NCBI GenBank assembly: GCA_027579435.1
Contig: JANBPK010000726.1
Coordinates: 1 to 64,000, forward strand
Length of the DNA stretch: 64,000 bases
Direction: 5' to 3'
Source of the DNA: Candolleomyces eurysporus
Taxonomy: Eukaryota; Basidiomycota; Agaricomycetes; Agaricales; Psathyrellaceae
The position numbers and the translations under genes are program-made. Shown here piece after piece: positions 11,422-24,300 of the stretch. The first letter of the stretch is position 1. Each line of letters starts with the position of its first letter. The notes below the pieces were generated by a model. That model did no database searches. It had not been told where the DNA came from and was given only the letters and a program-made list of their open reading frames with translations.

Positions 11422-12675
11422 ATGTGCGAACAGACCGAAATGACCCACATACCGATGGAAGTTCAGGCAGAGATTATTGATGTTCACCAACATAACTTCC
11501 ACCAGCTTCGCTCAATGGCCCGTGTTTGCAAGTTTTGGCGTTATCGGTGCAACAAATCACTATTTCAGCGACTTCGATTAACTCCTTCATCAGTCCTCAA
11601 CTTCTCTCAGCTTATTACCATTTCATTCTCCCGAACAGGCATTCTACGCCATACTGCGCATCTCTGGCTTGGGGGTCACGATGACGAGTCAGGAGTGTGG
11701 GATTCTCACTCTTTGGAAATTCTGCGAAGCGTCCTTCCTTTGCTGCACGAAGCTCCTAAATTGACAAAGTTGACGCTGCTGAAGAGCGTCTCATCGTTTT
11801 TCCAACTCGGGTTCACCAATGTCCTGCCACTCCACCTCCCCCGTATTCAATCCTTGCATCTATCTGATATCCGCTTCAACAGCCCCTCAGATTTTGCCAA
11901 CTTCTTCAATGGATTTCGCTCGGTAAACTACGTTGCTCTCAAGGACGTAACTGTGCCAAGTGTTTGGTCGCCTTTGGGAACGTCAAATACTTCAAGGACG
12001 GCATCTCCATGCGGTTGCTTCACCCTCTCCCTTCACTTGAATGACAACGGTGGAATACGCCGATATTTGCGCTGGAAACCGTCGCAAAGATGCCCACACA
12101 TTACCGTCCAAGATGTCGCGGTCCTATACTCCGCCTCCACTCCCGACGCGCTGCGCACAGGGTCCGACCTATTTCTAGCAGGACAAGGCTTCTCCCATAT
12201 CGAGATTCTGGCCAAAGCCTGCCAGGGCTGTAAGTTTACCCGCTATCCGTACATTCGAAAGCTCAATTCTTTCATGGTTACTATAGATCATGGCATGTTG
12301 CAATTTCCATCCGAAAAGATTGACCTTTCTTCGGCTTGCGACCTCCAATCCCTCGCCGTTGGGTCTTCCAGATGCGTTCTTTCCTTGTTGACATGGGTGC
12401 CAACCCTACTGGGCCAAATCCCAGAATCGGCTGCGCTCAAAGAAATTCGGATTGTGTTCGCATCCTCCCGCCAAATTGACCTCGACCGGCCATTCATTCG
12501 GTGGCTAGCCAATACCATCATCACTGGACGGGGCCCGTTTCTAACCCTGGAATGTATTCACTTCATGGCGTTTGGAACCCTGGGGGACACAGAGATCGAG
12601 GAGAAGATATCCACCGTTATTACGAATGAATTTCGGGATTGTGTCGACCTCGTTCGGTTTTCATTTTCGCCTTGA
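11422..12675 (+). CDS. F-box-like protein, single exon
   Basis: A 417-codon uninterrupted frame from ATG 11422. Residues about 8-50 fit a degenerate F-box: HIPMEVQAEIIDVHQH, then LRSMARVCKFWRYRCNKSLF. This is the 'Pro-x-Glu-hydrophobic ... L-x-x-x-x-x-V-C-x-x-W' pattern of basidiomycete F-box proteins. The remainder has irregular leucine-rich strands (LEILRSVLPLLHEAPKLTKL, IQSLHLSDIRF, YVALKDVTV) typical of F-box proteins with LRR-like C-termini. Such proteins usually bind Skp1 and present substrates to SCF ubiquitin ligases. Function and target are unknown. It lacks introns, unlike the F-box genes on the right side of the window. Confidence 0.75.
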   Translation: MCEQTEMTHIPMEVQAEIIDVHQHNFHQLRSMARVCKFWRYRCNKSLFQRLRLTPSSVLNFSQLITISFSRTGILRHTAHLWLGGHDDESGVWDSHSLEILRSVLPLLHEAPKLTKLTLLKSVSSFFQLGFTNVLPLHLPRIQSLHLSDIRFNSPSDFANFFNGFRSVNYVALKDVTVPSVWSPLGTSNTSRTASPCGCFTLSLHLNDNGGIRRYLRWKPSQRCPHITVQDVAVLYSASTPDALRTGSDLFLAGQGFSHIEILAKACQGCKFTRYPYIRKLNSFMVTIDHGMLQFPSEKIDLSSACDLQSLAVGSSRCVLSLLTWVPTLLGQIPESAALKEIRIVFASSRQIDLDRPFIRWLANTIITGRGPFLTLECIHFMAFGTLGDTEIEEKISTVITNEFRDCVDLVRFSFSP

Positions 12676-13816
12676 CCTCTGAATGAAGGGGAGAAGCAAG
12701 AAACTGAAACGGAGCACGCTACAGGCGTCCCGAGACCCTGGTATATTTGTGTTAGTTTGACGTTTTGGGGTGGCCGCCATGAATAGGAGTCTGATTCAAG
12801 GGGTCGAAAGACCGTTGTGCGTTCAGCGGTATCCCATTCAGACCAACAGCAGCCTCCAGGCTCGGTTTAATCTCGGAGAATTGATGTTGTAGACGGGTAC
12901 TATGTTTGCCGTTGGTGTAGTATGTACGTATGTTAGCTACATGTACAATCGCACGATGTTATGTACTATACTCCTTAAAGTCTAGAGCTTAGAACTCCAC
13001 TTTGAGAATCTTGAGAATGAAATGCGTCCCCTGGTCCCGGAACTACTGGCTCTGTGAAATTACCAGGATAAGTACGCCAACATGGCCACTGTCATTCTAC
13101 TGAACTAACTTTTTCCCGACATTGCATCTCTTTGTATTTCCTGGATGAACCTCGTGCACGTTGTGCTGCACGCAAAAGGCATTTCCCCGACAGATCCAAC
13201 TGCAAGGTACCAACGATGATGACCGGTCGGGCCTTGCCAAAACGGCGAGCATAAGGACCAATTCTTTGACAGAAGATATCAGATGTGGACTGTGGATGTA
13301 CCACATTTCCGTTATGTTTGTATTGCCAGGGTACACTCGGGTGCATTGTGCCTTGTATCAGATGTATGAAGTGCGACGGAAATTGGGGTTTGGCCATGAA
13401 CACGTACAACCTTCGAGAAATCACCGACGGGCGCTCGCAGCAATGCCGTTTCAAAATGAAATCTAGATGAGTGTCAGTCAGACTTGGACTTGTGCGCTCC
13501 AACTGCAACTCAGCGAACAGGCATCTTCTGATAAGCTTTTCTGAGAGTTTGACGGCTACAATGTAACATTTATCATCGAAACCTCAGGTTTGAAAGGAGA
13601 AATTCCAGCTACTTGCTATGGGCCTAGACCAAAAGCCCCATTCATGGTCGAGGTTAAGGCCATATAGCTTTACCGTGGCAGTGCGGTACTGTATTTCAAG
13701 ATGCCGTATATGATTGCTCGGTTGGATTTGGAATTGACAAACTCAATAGACAATAAGATAGGGGCCCTAAAGACGAACAAGTAGCATATTCCAGCTTAAC
13801 CGAAATTGAGGCGCAT
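12676..13816. other. Intergenic, convergent
   Basis: Lies between the F-box stop and the KU70 stop. Short ORFs at 13092-13508 overlap on both strands without coding signature. Nothing else seen. Confidence 0.45.
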
Positions 13817-16809
13817 TCAATGCGTCTCAAACCATTGCCCGACACGCTCCATCAAGTCCGCCTTCTTCCCCGACACGGTCTGGCTTTTAGACTTCAAGAA
13901 TTCCTGGAAGCATGCAAAAATCCACACGTCAGGCAGGATTCAGGCAAAATGAAGCACGGCTCTTACCTTCAATTGATCAACCTTCAACTGAATATACGTG
14001 TGAGAGAACGATAAGTCAATGCTCGATACTCAAAACATCAAGCTGCCATAGATGAACTCTAACCTTTGCGAGCGTCCCATTTTCCCAATGGCTTCGGATC
14101 TCGGCCTCATTGACAGAAACGTCCTGTAAAAAAGAGGGTTGTAATGTTAAGAGACGGGCAAGGGAACATAACGAGATAACGCTCACGGCCTTCCGCTTTG
14201 AGCCTGTTGTGGCTGGGGTATCCACAATACTCGAAGTGTTATCACTTTCGACAGCTTCCTTCCACGCCTTCATCACTTCGCCCGCTTTCTGCGAGTCATA
14301 GAACGGGAGTTAATGATCAGGGGAAAAGTCGACGCGTGGTGCCTTACCCGATGAATAGCCTTGGAATTAGGTTCTGTCAGGTCTTCGAACGTGTCTGGAT
14401 CATATTCCTCTCGGAATGCTGCTGCCTCGAGCTGGGCATTGTGGTATGCCAACGCTAATATACCCATCCAGAACGATCCAAATCAGTATAATCGAGCAAG
14501 TAGCGATCGATTGAAAGTATTTCCTACCAGGATTTGGATAAGAATCTGGCGGATATGTTCCATTCTTGATCGTCAATTTATTTACCAGCAACTTTGCCGC
14601 TTCGACGACTGAGTCGGACGCTATGGGAGAGACGTATCATCAGTATCAATGAAAGCTGATTTCCGTCGAAAGTCCGGTGAAGCGTGTACCTCGGTGACCT
14701 TCCTCAATGGGGGCTGCACGCATGTCGTCTGCGAAAGGTAAAGGAATAATGTGGAAACCAGGAGGTTCAGTCCAGCCGGACTCGTCCACTTTCTCTTCCT
14801 GGTGCAAGCAGATAAATGAGTTATTTGCAATTGGCGAACGTATCAACATACCTGGGGCAGCAAATAACAGAAGATCGGAGATGCATTGCGTCGAGTCAAG
14901 GCCAGTGCCAAGGCAATCTTATCTTTTTTCACCATCGATTTCAGCAAGGCATTGAAGGTTCTTTTGCTTCCGGAATAAGCCTAAGACAAAATTATACCAA
15001 AGTTTCACTAACAAAGGGTTAAGATTCTTACCATCTCGTCGGGATATAGGAAATACGAATGCTTGATGTTATCTTCGAAGTTGAGTTCGGTTTTGTCTTT
15101 GAAACCGAGCAATTTAACACCTGATCCATCGAGTTTCACCAACTGAATAAGAAACAGAAATAGAGTGAGCCACGCACCAGTCTCCAGTCCCATGGTACGG
15201 AAAGACCGAATTTCGTCGGGGGTGTAGAATGGCTTTACCACGAATTAATCCTCGTACTCGTAAACAAGGTTTAAGGACGCACTCTATGTCCAGCTTTGAC
15301 TTTACGACTTCCCGCCGAATCGTCAGCATCACCGCCGTCGTCCTCGGTATTGGCAGGTGCTGCTCCCCCACTTGCACCGTACACAATTTTACTTCTGTCC
15401 ACTTCTTCCTCACGATCCTAAAGAGCGATACAGTGGAATTCTGACTGAAAACCTGGAGGCCTACCTGATCCACATAGACCGTTTTAGATTTGGCAACCTC
15501 CATCCGGTCACCAAGGTCTACGAAGTATTGATAGCTACCCTTCTTCTGTTCTGTAACAAGGCCATAACTAGATCCCTCGTGATATCAGCAATGGGAAAAG
15601 ATATCAAAAGAAGGTATAAATGCACCCTTTAACGCCAATAGTAAAGCCGTCTCCGAGTTTGAACGGGGCACTGAACAATGCCCGCTTCGGTACCTCATGG
15701 AATCTCATTTGGGCGAGTAGATCTTCGATTTTCGAAATAGATATCGACTCTGGTAAGATGGTCGAATCTCCTTCTGTATCATCATCGTCAAGGTTGGTGG
15801 GTAAGAGAACGGACTGGTGATCCCGCGATTAGCCTTAGGCCGTACTGCGAGACACGGTGAAATACCAACCGAATAGAATTTGGATACGTCAAACGGTTTC
15901 TCCGGTGTGCTAATGAAGAAAGGCTCGACATTCACGCCAGCTTGGGTTAAATCCTGGATGGGGCTGAATGTTATTTCATGCGCTACGGGACATCAATGAG
16001 ACTTGCCAGAAGCGTGGTTCGTGCGGATGTTACGAGCTGTTTGCTTGCAGGGCCAGCGTGTGGACTGTCTTCGTCCGTGATGAGGAAAATACGCTTTGTT
16101 GCGGTCTTTGGAGCTCTGATACACTTTCAACGGGTATTTGTGGGATGAAAATTTTCAGACATACCCATCACGTAGAATCCAATTGCAACTGGTGAAAACA
16201 TCGCCGATTGGGGTACGCTTCTCGGTTGGCGGAAACTGGTTTCGCAGCTCTTCAGGATTCTCTCGGGCGTCTTCTCGTCCGAATTAGCAATGTCCAACAA
16301 AGAAGTCGAATGCGACTGACCATCAAGGAGTTGTATGATTTCTTGAACTTTGGGCGCGCTCAGCTGTGAAATTGGTTGAAAAAGATATGTTCCTTTCTTG
16401 ATTTCGGAAGCATAGCCTCTATTATCTGACTTTCTGGTCTAGATGGGGGTTTAAAATTGGAAAAATTGTAGTCGCGAGTTGATCCTACCGTATTAAACAG
16501 CATTATGCCCACAGAGTCGTTCGGGCCAACAATAATCTTCTTCTTCTCGATCTGCATAGCTGCTTCCAAAGCGGCGAAAAGATGGCATGTCTTCACATCC
16601 TCGTACTTCGGGTCATCATACAGCTGAAGCATTGACTCAGAGCAGTCTATGCAGAAGAGAATGACATCTCGCTTCCCCTCAAACATCTAGATTCACGAGA
16701 AGCTCAGCGAGGTTCAAGCCACCGCGTGCCCGTTCTGACGCACCGACGTGTCTTGCAGTTCTTCGTCATCTTCCTCGTCAATCTTGTTCCAGTCATTGTA
16801 TGCAGACAT
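13817..16809 (-). CDS. KU70: Ku70, DNA end-binding subunit of the Ku heterodimer
   Basis: Minus-strand gene with many introns; ATG at 16809, TGA at 13819-13817. The acidic N-terminus (MSAYNDWNKIDEEDDEELQD) leads into the Ku von Willebrand A-like domain: FEGKRDVILFCIDCSESM, VKTCHLFAALEAAMQIEKKK and VGIMLFNT. Downstream exons encode Ku-core segments such as KPFYTPDEIRSFRTMGLETG, VKLLGFK, HSYFLYPDEM, GFHIIPLPFADD and LAYHNAQLEAAAF. The last exon is a SAP-type DNA-binding motif: EFLKSKSQTVSGKKADLMER, ending at GQWFETH. Ku70 with Ku80 binds double-strand ends for non-homologous end joining and acts at telomeres. The order of domains matches full-length Ku70 and no break was seen. It shares a short divergent promoter with the PP2A activator gene. 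Confidence 0.93.
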
Positions 16810-17105
16810 ATTTGAAGTTCAGAGCGCACAGGGAGGTGGTAGAGGGCTCAACGTTGTAGATTGGGTTCAACCTGGTGGCGAGTGGCCGTGGTCCAACCGT
16901 GACTCCAATTGATCGCCAAATGAGGCGGCGCGTCGGGCGTCACCCTCCGTCACACTCACGTGTACCGTGACTCATATCACGACCCTGAGTGACGTCGACG
17001 CGCGGCGATTGGCCTTGGTTGGCTCTCGACTCTCACCTGCTGCCTTCTGACTCCATCCGATCACTCGTGAATTTCGAACTATACAGTAAAATCTGTCTAT
17101 TATAA
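16810..17105. promoter_or_regulatory. Bidirectional promoter KU70 / PP2A activator
   Basis: 296 bases separate the two divergent start codons. Directly visible motifs are CACGTG (16957-16962), TGACTCA (16968-16974, the Gcn4/AP-1 type) and TGACGTC (16990-16996, CRE type), with an ACGCG core at 16998-17002. An AT-rich stretch (TATTATAAATG) abuts the plus-strand start. Actual factor binding is not shown by sequence alone. Confidence 0.5.
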
Positions 17106-18724
17106 ATGCCTGAGCTACGGAAAGTATCTCTCGATGAAGTCCAAAGCTTCAACGACGCGCCGATACTTCGTATTAAAACGGACGAGGACGTAGAAACCTG
17201 GAAGAAGACACAGTCTTTCGGAGACTATTCTATCTTCTTACAGCGTCTGACCGACTCTGTTGCCAACTACTACCTACCGTGGTCTCCAGAGGTTGCTGTC
17301 CAGGTATGCGAATCACGAGATCTCTCGACTTATTACCCTGATCAAGTGCCCAGGGAGCCGTGAAACTGCTCGCTCTCCTAGACAAATTAGATCGATGGAT
17401 TGAGGATATTCCTCCCCTTCAGACGCCTCAGCGTTTCGGTAATCTGGCATTCCGCAAATGGGGACAACGACTGGAGGAGGTCGGTTAGCACCCGCTCTTC
17501 TGAATTCATTGTCGCTCATGGTTCCGAAAAATCTTCCCAAATTGGTCCTCATTCAAGGAATGTGACGCCCTCCTCGAGGAGCTCCTTGGATCGGAGTATC
17601 AGCCCGTCCTCCGTTTTGTCAAACCGTACTTAATGACTTCGTTTGGATCTTTCACAAGAATGGATTATGGCACTGGCCACGAGACTTCGTTTGCACTCTT
17701 TTTGTTGTGCTTGACACTGGTCAGATTCTTTGAACCCGTTCCAGAAGTGGAAAGACAGCTTGTTTTGGTCGTCTTTCTACGGTATCTCCGCCTCTGTTGG
17801 AAACTTCAAGATGTCTATCGTCTGGAACCGGCAGGAAGCCATGGAGTTTGGGGTCTAGACGATTCCCACTTCCTGCCATACATATTTGGCAGCGGCGAGC
17901 TGAGAGGTACGCGTCGTTATCTTCAACACCGNTTTTTTTCTCAGATCCTCCGACGTTTCTCGAGAAAACTGCGAAACTGACTTCCACATTCGTTTGTTTT
18001 TTCTCTCCCTGTCAGATCAAAATGCAATCCCCGTTTCTGCTATTTTGCAGACACCCTTGCCCAGTACAAATTTGTACTTTTTGTCGATATCTCGGATCCA
18101 CGAGGTTAAACATGGTCCATTCCACGAACACTCCTCCTCTCTCCACGCCATCGCAGTTGGAGTACCCAATTGGGGGAAGGTCAACTCCGGATTGTTCAAG
18201 ATGTATGAGGTTAGTCAATCACTCGATTTCACCCTCTTTCCTTTCCATCCTATTCGAGAACAAACGACTGATCGAATTCAATTTTTGATCTCACCGAAAA
18301 GGCGGAAGTACTCAGCAAGCGCGTCGTGGTACAACACATACCTTTAGGGGGATTGCTGGAATGGGATTCCTCTCGCCTTGCGCACGCGGACGAAGGCAGC
18401 AAAAACACTATCACCCGCGTGCCAGGGCAATCATCGACATCAAGCGCACCTGGCTCGGTGTCGGTTCCATCATCCTCATCCGGTAGGCACAGCGCTTCGG
18501 GTCCTCGTGCTCGCGCTCCACGAACCGGACTCGGTAGCTCTACCGCACCTCTGACCCAAGCTGTCGGTGCTACCCGCGCATCGTGGTCGACAACCTCGCA
18601 GCGCCCAGACACCTTGACGGGAGTCCATGGATTCCGCGTTCCTGCTGCCCCTTCTCCCACCACGATGCCTCCTCCCGCAACATTTCCCCGGACGACAAAA
18701 GACACGCCAGGAGATGGTCCATGA
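17106..18724 (+). CDS. RRD1: Serine/threonine phosphatase 2A activator (PTPA), Rrd1-like
   Basis: ATG 17106. Spliced exons give LRIKTDEDVETWKKTQSFGD, then KLLALLDKLDRWIEDIPPLQ, RFGNLAFRKWGQRL, RMDYGTGHETSFALF, LEPAGSHGVWGLDDSHFLPY, GPFHEHSSSLHAIAVGV, NWGKVNSGLFKMYE and AEVLSKRVVVQHIPLGGLLE. These are the hallmark blocks of PTPA, a peptidyl-prolyl isomerase that loads and activates PP2A catalytic subunits. The n at 17932 lies in an intron (donor after GELR, acceptor before DQNAIPVSAIL), so the frame is intact. After the conserved end (GGLLEWDSSR) there is a Ser/Thr/Pro-rich tail of about 120 residues, as in fungal Rrd1 proteins, ending at 18724. The VVQHIPLGGLLEW block favours the Rrd1 over the Rrd2 type. 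Confidence 0.92.
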
Positions 18725-21700
18725 TTTTGGGCCTGTTTCTCTGGGATAAACGTTCAACACCTGAAGGCTTTCTGATGGTCCTATGTTCGACAGACAGGGC
18801 GTGTTCAATTCATATCGATATCTTTACTTGCCATCCCCACAACCTTGTTTGAAGGAACCCCCCCCCCCCCCCCNCCCCTTCTCGTGTATCCAGGCTAACC
18901 AACTTTCTGTCTCCTTGATATGTTGCTCTTCCAAAACGCTTCTAAAGAACCTTCTAGTCTGGCATTCAAGGGCTGACTATCTTGAGCTATATTGTGCCTG
19001 TCGCGAGTTCACAAGGTAACTGATACATATGTATGAATGAACGATGAACAGGGGTCGGACCGTGACAGAAAATCGTAGAATATTCGACACAACAATCGAC
19101 TTCATCCATGGATGCATACGATTTCCTTGGTAACGTTTTTGGTAACCACGCCCTCTCAGAAACACGCACGTAAGGGCTGATGGCGGGAGTGATGTCAAGC
19201 GTGTTGTGGGGTCAGTCAGGGCCCTGACAGAGAAGACGAGCGAACCTCGGATGAAAGACGCCGACTTCACACCAAATACTTGCAGAGGTACTAGTAGGTG
19301 GTTGACCTTCTTGACACGATTCCCGCGCTGTCACGTATACACGTCTGTCCGCCCGTCTATCTGGTCGGATGTACATACATACATCCTGGCAGCGGCTCCA
19401 CTTTTTCAGGACGAAATTCGAAAAGGAGAAATATATGTCCAAGAAGAAGAATCTGTACAACATACGGTCCCCCGGGAAAAAAGAAGAAAGATGGCAAGTT
19501 TGTGCGAATTTTGGTACAAATCATATACCTATTTTAGTATGTAACTGTCGGGCGCTGGTTGAGGGGAGAAACCACGGTTCGAGGGGCCTGAAGCGCCCCT
19601 TACCGGGCTCACGAGGTCGAGAAGAACACCCACTGCTGTCAAGGCTCACCCGAGGAAGACACTGCCGATCTTTGCGGGGAAGATGAGATATCGATCTAGT
19701 AAGGTTATAGATTTCCTTTACTGTCATTCCGTCCCACACACTGTCGGATGGACGAAGAGAAAAGACAGCTGGATTTATAATCGTTCTCCTTGAACTTTGA
19801 AAGGCGAGCACAAACCTGGACGTCTTGCTGCTCAAGGTTCAGAAGCCCGGGTGGACGCTTAGCTGATTGTGGGTTAGAAGTGCGACATGATGCATGTGTC
19901 CATCCGAGGCGACCGAAGTTCTCAATACAAAGCCAAAGCCAGGCATAATTGTGACGGAAATAATTCGTGAGGACCGAGTGACTAGCCTTACAGCTTCAAT
20001 TCAGTCGCCCGGCTTCTCTAGCCCCTCCGGGTAGAACACAGAGTCGCTAGCTGTCGTCACCCCAAACTCAATCAGTAAAGGCCTCCGGTGAATATAACAG
20101 ACAGCTCGCAATGCAGTTGATCTTACAGCATAGACCATGAGGAAAACAGATTGATACGTTCAAACCGCCGATTCTTTGTGGACGTCTTGGAGTGTACGTA
20201 TATGTCTAGTGTCTGCAGGGCGGGGCTTCTCACTTGCTATCATCCCGACTATAAGCTGCGAGCCGCACCACCTAACAGAGTCTAAGACCCTGCACCTCAA
20301 ACTTTATTTTCCGAAAATCTCCATAACACCATGGTGCAAAAAAGTGTGCCCACTCAAATGGTTTTCGTAAGCTGAAGAGAGCGTGTCCTTCGAGTAACAC
20401 GACATGATGCAATCGATTTACGAGACTTGTAGCCAGGGAGCGGGAGATCATACGTACAAATCCTCACTCCCAATCCGACATCATGTCAAGGCATGTCTGC
20501 ATCGCGTGGTCAGCACCAGGGGGCAGGCGCCCGTTGACGATGAAACGAGCGGCCCGGTAGACTAACCTGAGGTTGTACATACGTATCCACAACGTACACA
20601 CTTACGCCCATAATCTTAAAAAGGTACCACGAGAAAAAGCACACGGATGACGTGCCGTAAAAGCAACACTTAAACCAGCCTTCCGGCGTATCTCTTTCGG
20701 TAGTGTACGTTACCTTCCAATGTGGACGCTTGAGCGGGTAGAAAAGTAACTGCCAGTTGTGATGCACGATTTAGAATGGTGAGAAGCGCCCGCTCTTTCC
20801 CATTCCGGATCCCGTTAAGGGCCGTAGCGAACACGTCAGGTAAGATTTTAACAATCATGCGTGTGGTCAGAAGCCACTTACGCAATGGACGGCGGGATGA
20901 CTCTGAGATAATTTCACGTCTCCGACTCGGAGTGGGTCACGCTCAATATGAGGGTATCCCGGGGAGCCGGAGTACGGTGGTCAGGGTGCATCCGTCGAAG
21001 CATTGCGAATAAGAACTGTATGGAAGGTACGGTCCGATGCGTTGTCACAGACCTCATAGACTCGCAGTACCAGACTACGGGTCCTCGGCCTTTGGCGATG
21101 CTCAAGAAGCCCTGAGTCGTCGCTTTGAGCTTTGTCTATTTGCAGCAAAGTTCAAAACCTTTCGAGTGTCCGAAGGCAGACTAGAATTATTAATCAAAAG
21201 CCACATATGCTTATGCTCAGGCTGCGTAATTCCGCAGTAGAGACCATAATATTGATTATCACTCGTTCCTACTGCTCTAGGCAACAAGTGAGTGTTGTGA
21301 TTCTCTACTCCAGCACTTCCTCGAGGGTTCACCCAGCCGGGAGTCTGAGTGAGACGAGTAAGGAAGGAGCTTGAAGGAAGGAGGTAATAAGCTTCAATCA
21401 CACATATCACACTTCTTCGTCGAAGTCAGCAGTACCTTAAGTCGTCTCTTTCACCTGAGAAACCTCGAGGCGGCCTCGAGACCGAGGAGACTAGACTTTA
21501 ATTAAACCATGGACTCACGGAGTCCGAAACTGTGCGTATCATTGCCTATCATAGGCTCGATTCGGAGGTTTCGACCCGTCGATGTATCGATAAAACTGAT
21601 TCGACATTAAGTCGGCTCGATGGAGTTTCATGTTTCGAGGAAGTTTGTGAAGTTTGTGAGGTTATATTTGGAAATCAGTGGTCGGCGAAAGGTGGACATT

Positions 21701-24300
21701 GTCACTCGTCACTTGAGCATCTTGTATTCCATAGACAGATGGAATCGCTTCATCATGATGCTCGAAAGAAGCGCATTCTGTTTTCTTCCATATCCTTGTG
21801 ACACCGTAGAAAGAGGGTCGAACGTGTAGGTAGCCTCCTTCCTATCTTGGTCCGGCAAAACTTTGAACCCGAGTTCCTTCCCGAGTGAATGAAATGGAAA
21901 GTCGTGTTTCAGAAACAGGCACCAGACAAGCGCCGGCTAGAATGAATGGCGTCAATTCTCATTTGAGTAACGAGACGACATTTGACACCTTTAAAATGAA
22001 TTCGACTAATGTTTTCGCGGTGCCCGAAGCTCTGCCACTTCGTCATAGGGATGACGAGGGTCAACGCCGCCGATCGGGCGCTTAACCTTCGATTAAGGTT
22101 CTGCAATCTCGTGCTGTATCAAGAACATCTGCCACAGATCCTCGTCGAAGGAAGAGGAAATTCGTCAGAACTTACCTCGGTACAACTTTGTTTTCATCAC
22201 AGCAAATACGAATCTGAAACAACTTGGAGAATGAGCATTTCGAGCTATACCTATTGAGTGCACAACTGAGTCTCCCACTAAAAACACCTGTCCCGACTAG
22301 ATGTATGTTTGTCCTCTGGAGGGGATCTCTCGGGCAAGCAATCAACTAGGACTAGGCAGTGTGGGCGCTGGTGAGTACGTACAGCTGCGAAGATGTGGTT
22401 ATCCGGCGATTCAAAGGAAGCCCATATTCTAACTCGAGAGAAAGGAAAAGAACTCCAGGAAACACATTTCCATCTCTTCGATGAGTGATGGGTATCATTT
22501 GCCCATATAGCAGCACTGATCAACTCTCGAAGAAGGCAACTGCGGGACTACCGGACTGCGAGGTGGGGTCTGCATAGTACCGACGGTAAGTCCCTCGACC
22601 CGTAAGGCGGAATATCATGCATCATCGAACAAGAAATACTGATAGATGAGAAGCAAGACGGATAGGCGCCCATTGATCGATCAATTGGGAGCACGAGTAG
22701 GGACTGGGCACCCATGTACCCACTCACTTTCCTTTACCTCCTTAAGTAGGCACGATAATAAGGGATCATCTGACACAGTCCTTGGAAAGACCCGAGACCC
22801 AAGTATGTATCAAGAGCGAACGCGCGGGGCGGCGTTAGAGTTGACGAGCTTAATCATCACACCAACTCCACTAGCTAACAGTGAGCTGGACAAAATCCGG
22901 GAGGGGATTGACAGTCACCGTGGTCCGGGGGGTGTTGGAACAACTTCCTACTTTGGCTCTTGCGATTTTTTTNGCTTCGAAAACAGCGGATCGGAACAAA
23001 GACGATTGAATCTCTGACTACCAATGCCCAAAGCGCACTGGTGGTGAGTGCAACCTTAAGTGCGGTCATTGTCAGGTTCGTCGTCGTTATGCTAGGATGA
23101 TGACGTTTGTTACGAATAGTCTGGGGATTAAATACTCACAGTTCAGTTTCCAGGGGTTTGAGAAGACGAGGGCGTGGTGACATGACAGAAAATGGTCTTG
23201 TGGGGTGAGCTGCTTGCTTGCCTCCCCCTTCTCTTCATCGTTTTTTCACATCTTGACCCCCAGCGCCTTCCTCGGCGGTCTGGACGGGCCCACTGTTTGA
23301 CAGTGGCGGGCTGAATGATCAAACACCGCCTGAATGGGGTTGGTGGCACGCCATTGCGTTCCTCGAAGAAACGCCAGGAAACGGGCCCAACGGTATGGGC
23401 GGATGCAAATCCGAATAACAGGCAGATAGCATAATGACATATGTCGAAGGTGAGAGAACCATATACGTACGACGACATACACGCAGCTCCCGACTGGGCT
23501 GTCAGCAGGTCTTTGAGAAAAGGAAAGTTGAATTCGAAGGCGGATGGTATGTTGTGGCGACGTCACTGCTTCCTCAGTATATATTGATTAGTTCGGGATA
23601 GGGTGGAAATGTCAGGCTCTTTGTTGCACTCGCTGAAATAAGCAAGTCGTGCCCAGCTCTGAGCATCATTTGTCACTTTCTATGCTGCTTCGGCTCAGCG
23701 GGGTTTATGGGCCGGTGCAAACCTGGGCACGAGTCCTTTGAGACCAAATGAGAAAGGTACTTGAAGAAGCGCATTTTATCCGCGCTGTCCGGGAGACCGA
23801 GGATAAGGGACACAGCAAAGGGGGTTCAATTTTCATTGCGCAGTAAGCCCCGTTCGCCATTGAGTCAGAGGATGCACAGCGTCGCTGCTCACTGTTCACG
23901 ACGACGACGACGGAGAGACTAATTCTGACATCATGGCAAGAGCCGAATAGCTGTAATCGCACTGCCACAAATGTGGCTGGTCAACAAAACCGGAAGAGGC
24001 CGAACGGTGGATAGGTTTTGCAAAACTCCGCTCGATCGCAACTTTCGCCCCCTTGCTTTCTACGCTAACAGCTAGAGGATTCCCTTTTCTGTCTGCTCAT
24101 TCATCTTATTTTTGCTTCTCTCTGGTGTCGCAGAAGCCGAGCGATATCAGAGAGCCACGACTGGCACCATTTCTAGCCAAGAAAGAAATAGCGATCTCCG
24201 TCTATTGACCCTTGAGTGCGTTTTCTCGCTGATTGACTTGAAAACCTTATTTTACTGATGCCTCTTTACCGATGTTTCTAGGTGGTCATCCGTTCGAGGT
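18725..24300. other. Long gene-free stretch upstream of ornithine decarboxylase
   Basis: About 5.6 kb with only short, randomly placed ORFs on both strands. It includes a cytosine homopolymer with an n (about 18858-18878) and a second n after a T run (22973). Two small perfect hairpins lie at 21464-21480 (7-base arms, 3-base loop) and 21511-21525 (6-base arms, 3-base loop). No transposon ORF, tRNA or rRNA was recognised. It may hold distal regulatory DNA, a non-coding transcript or decayed mobile sequence; none can be shown here. Confidence 0.4.

Noticed and set aside
13092..13508. Overlapping ORFs on both strands 3' of KU70
   Set aside because: No motif, strong strand shadowing, no splice plan; treated as intergenic.
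18858..18878. Long cytosine run with n
   Set aside because: A homopolymer with an unresolved base, just downstream of the PP2A activator stop; no functional reading supported.
18725..24300. Transposon in the gene-free stretch
   Set aside because: No reverse-transcriptase, integrase or DDE-type ORF and no terminal repeats were recognised by eye; cannot be supported.
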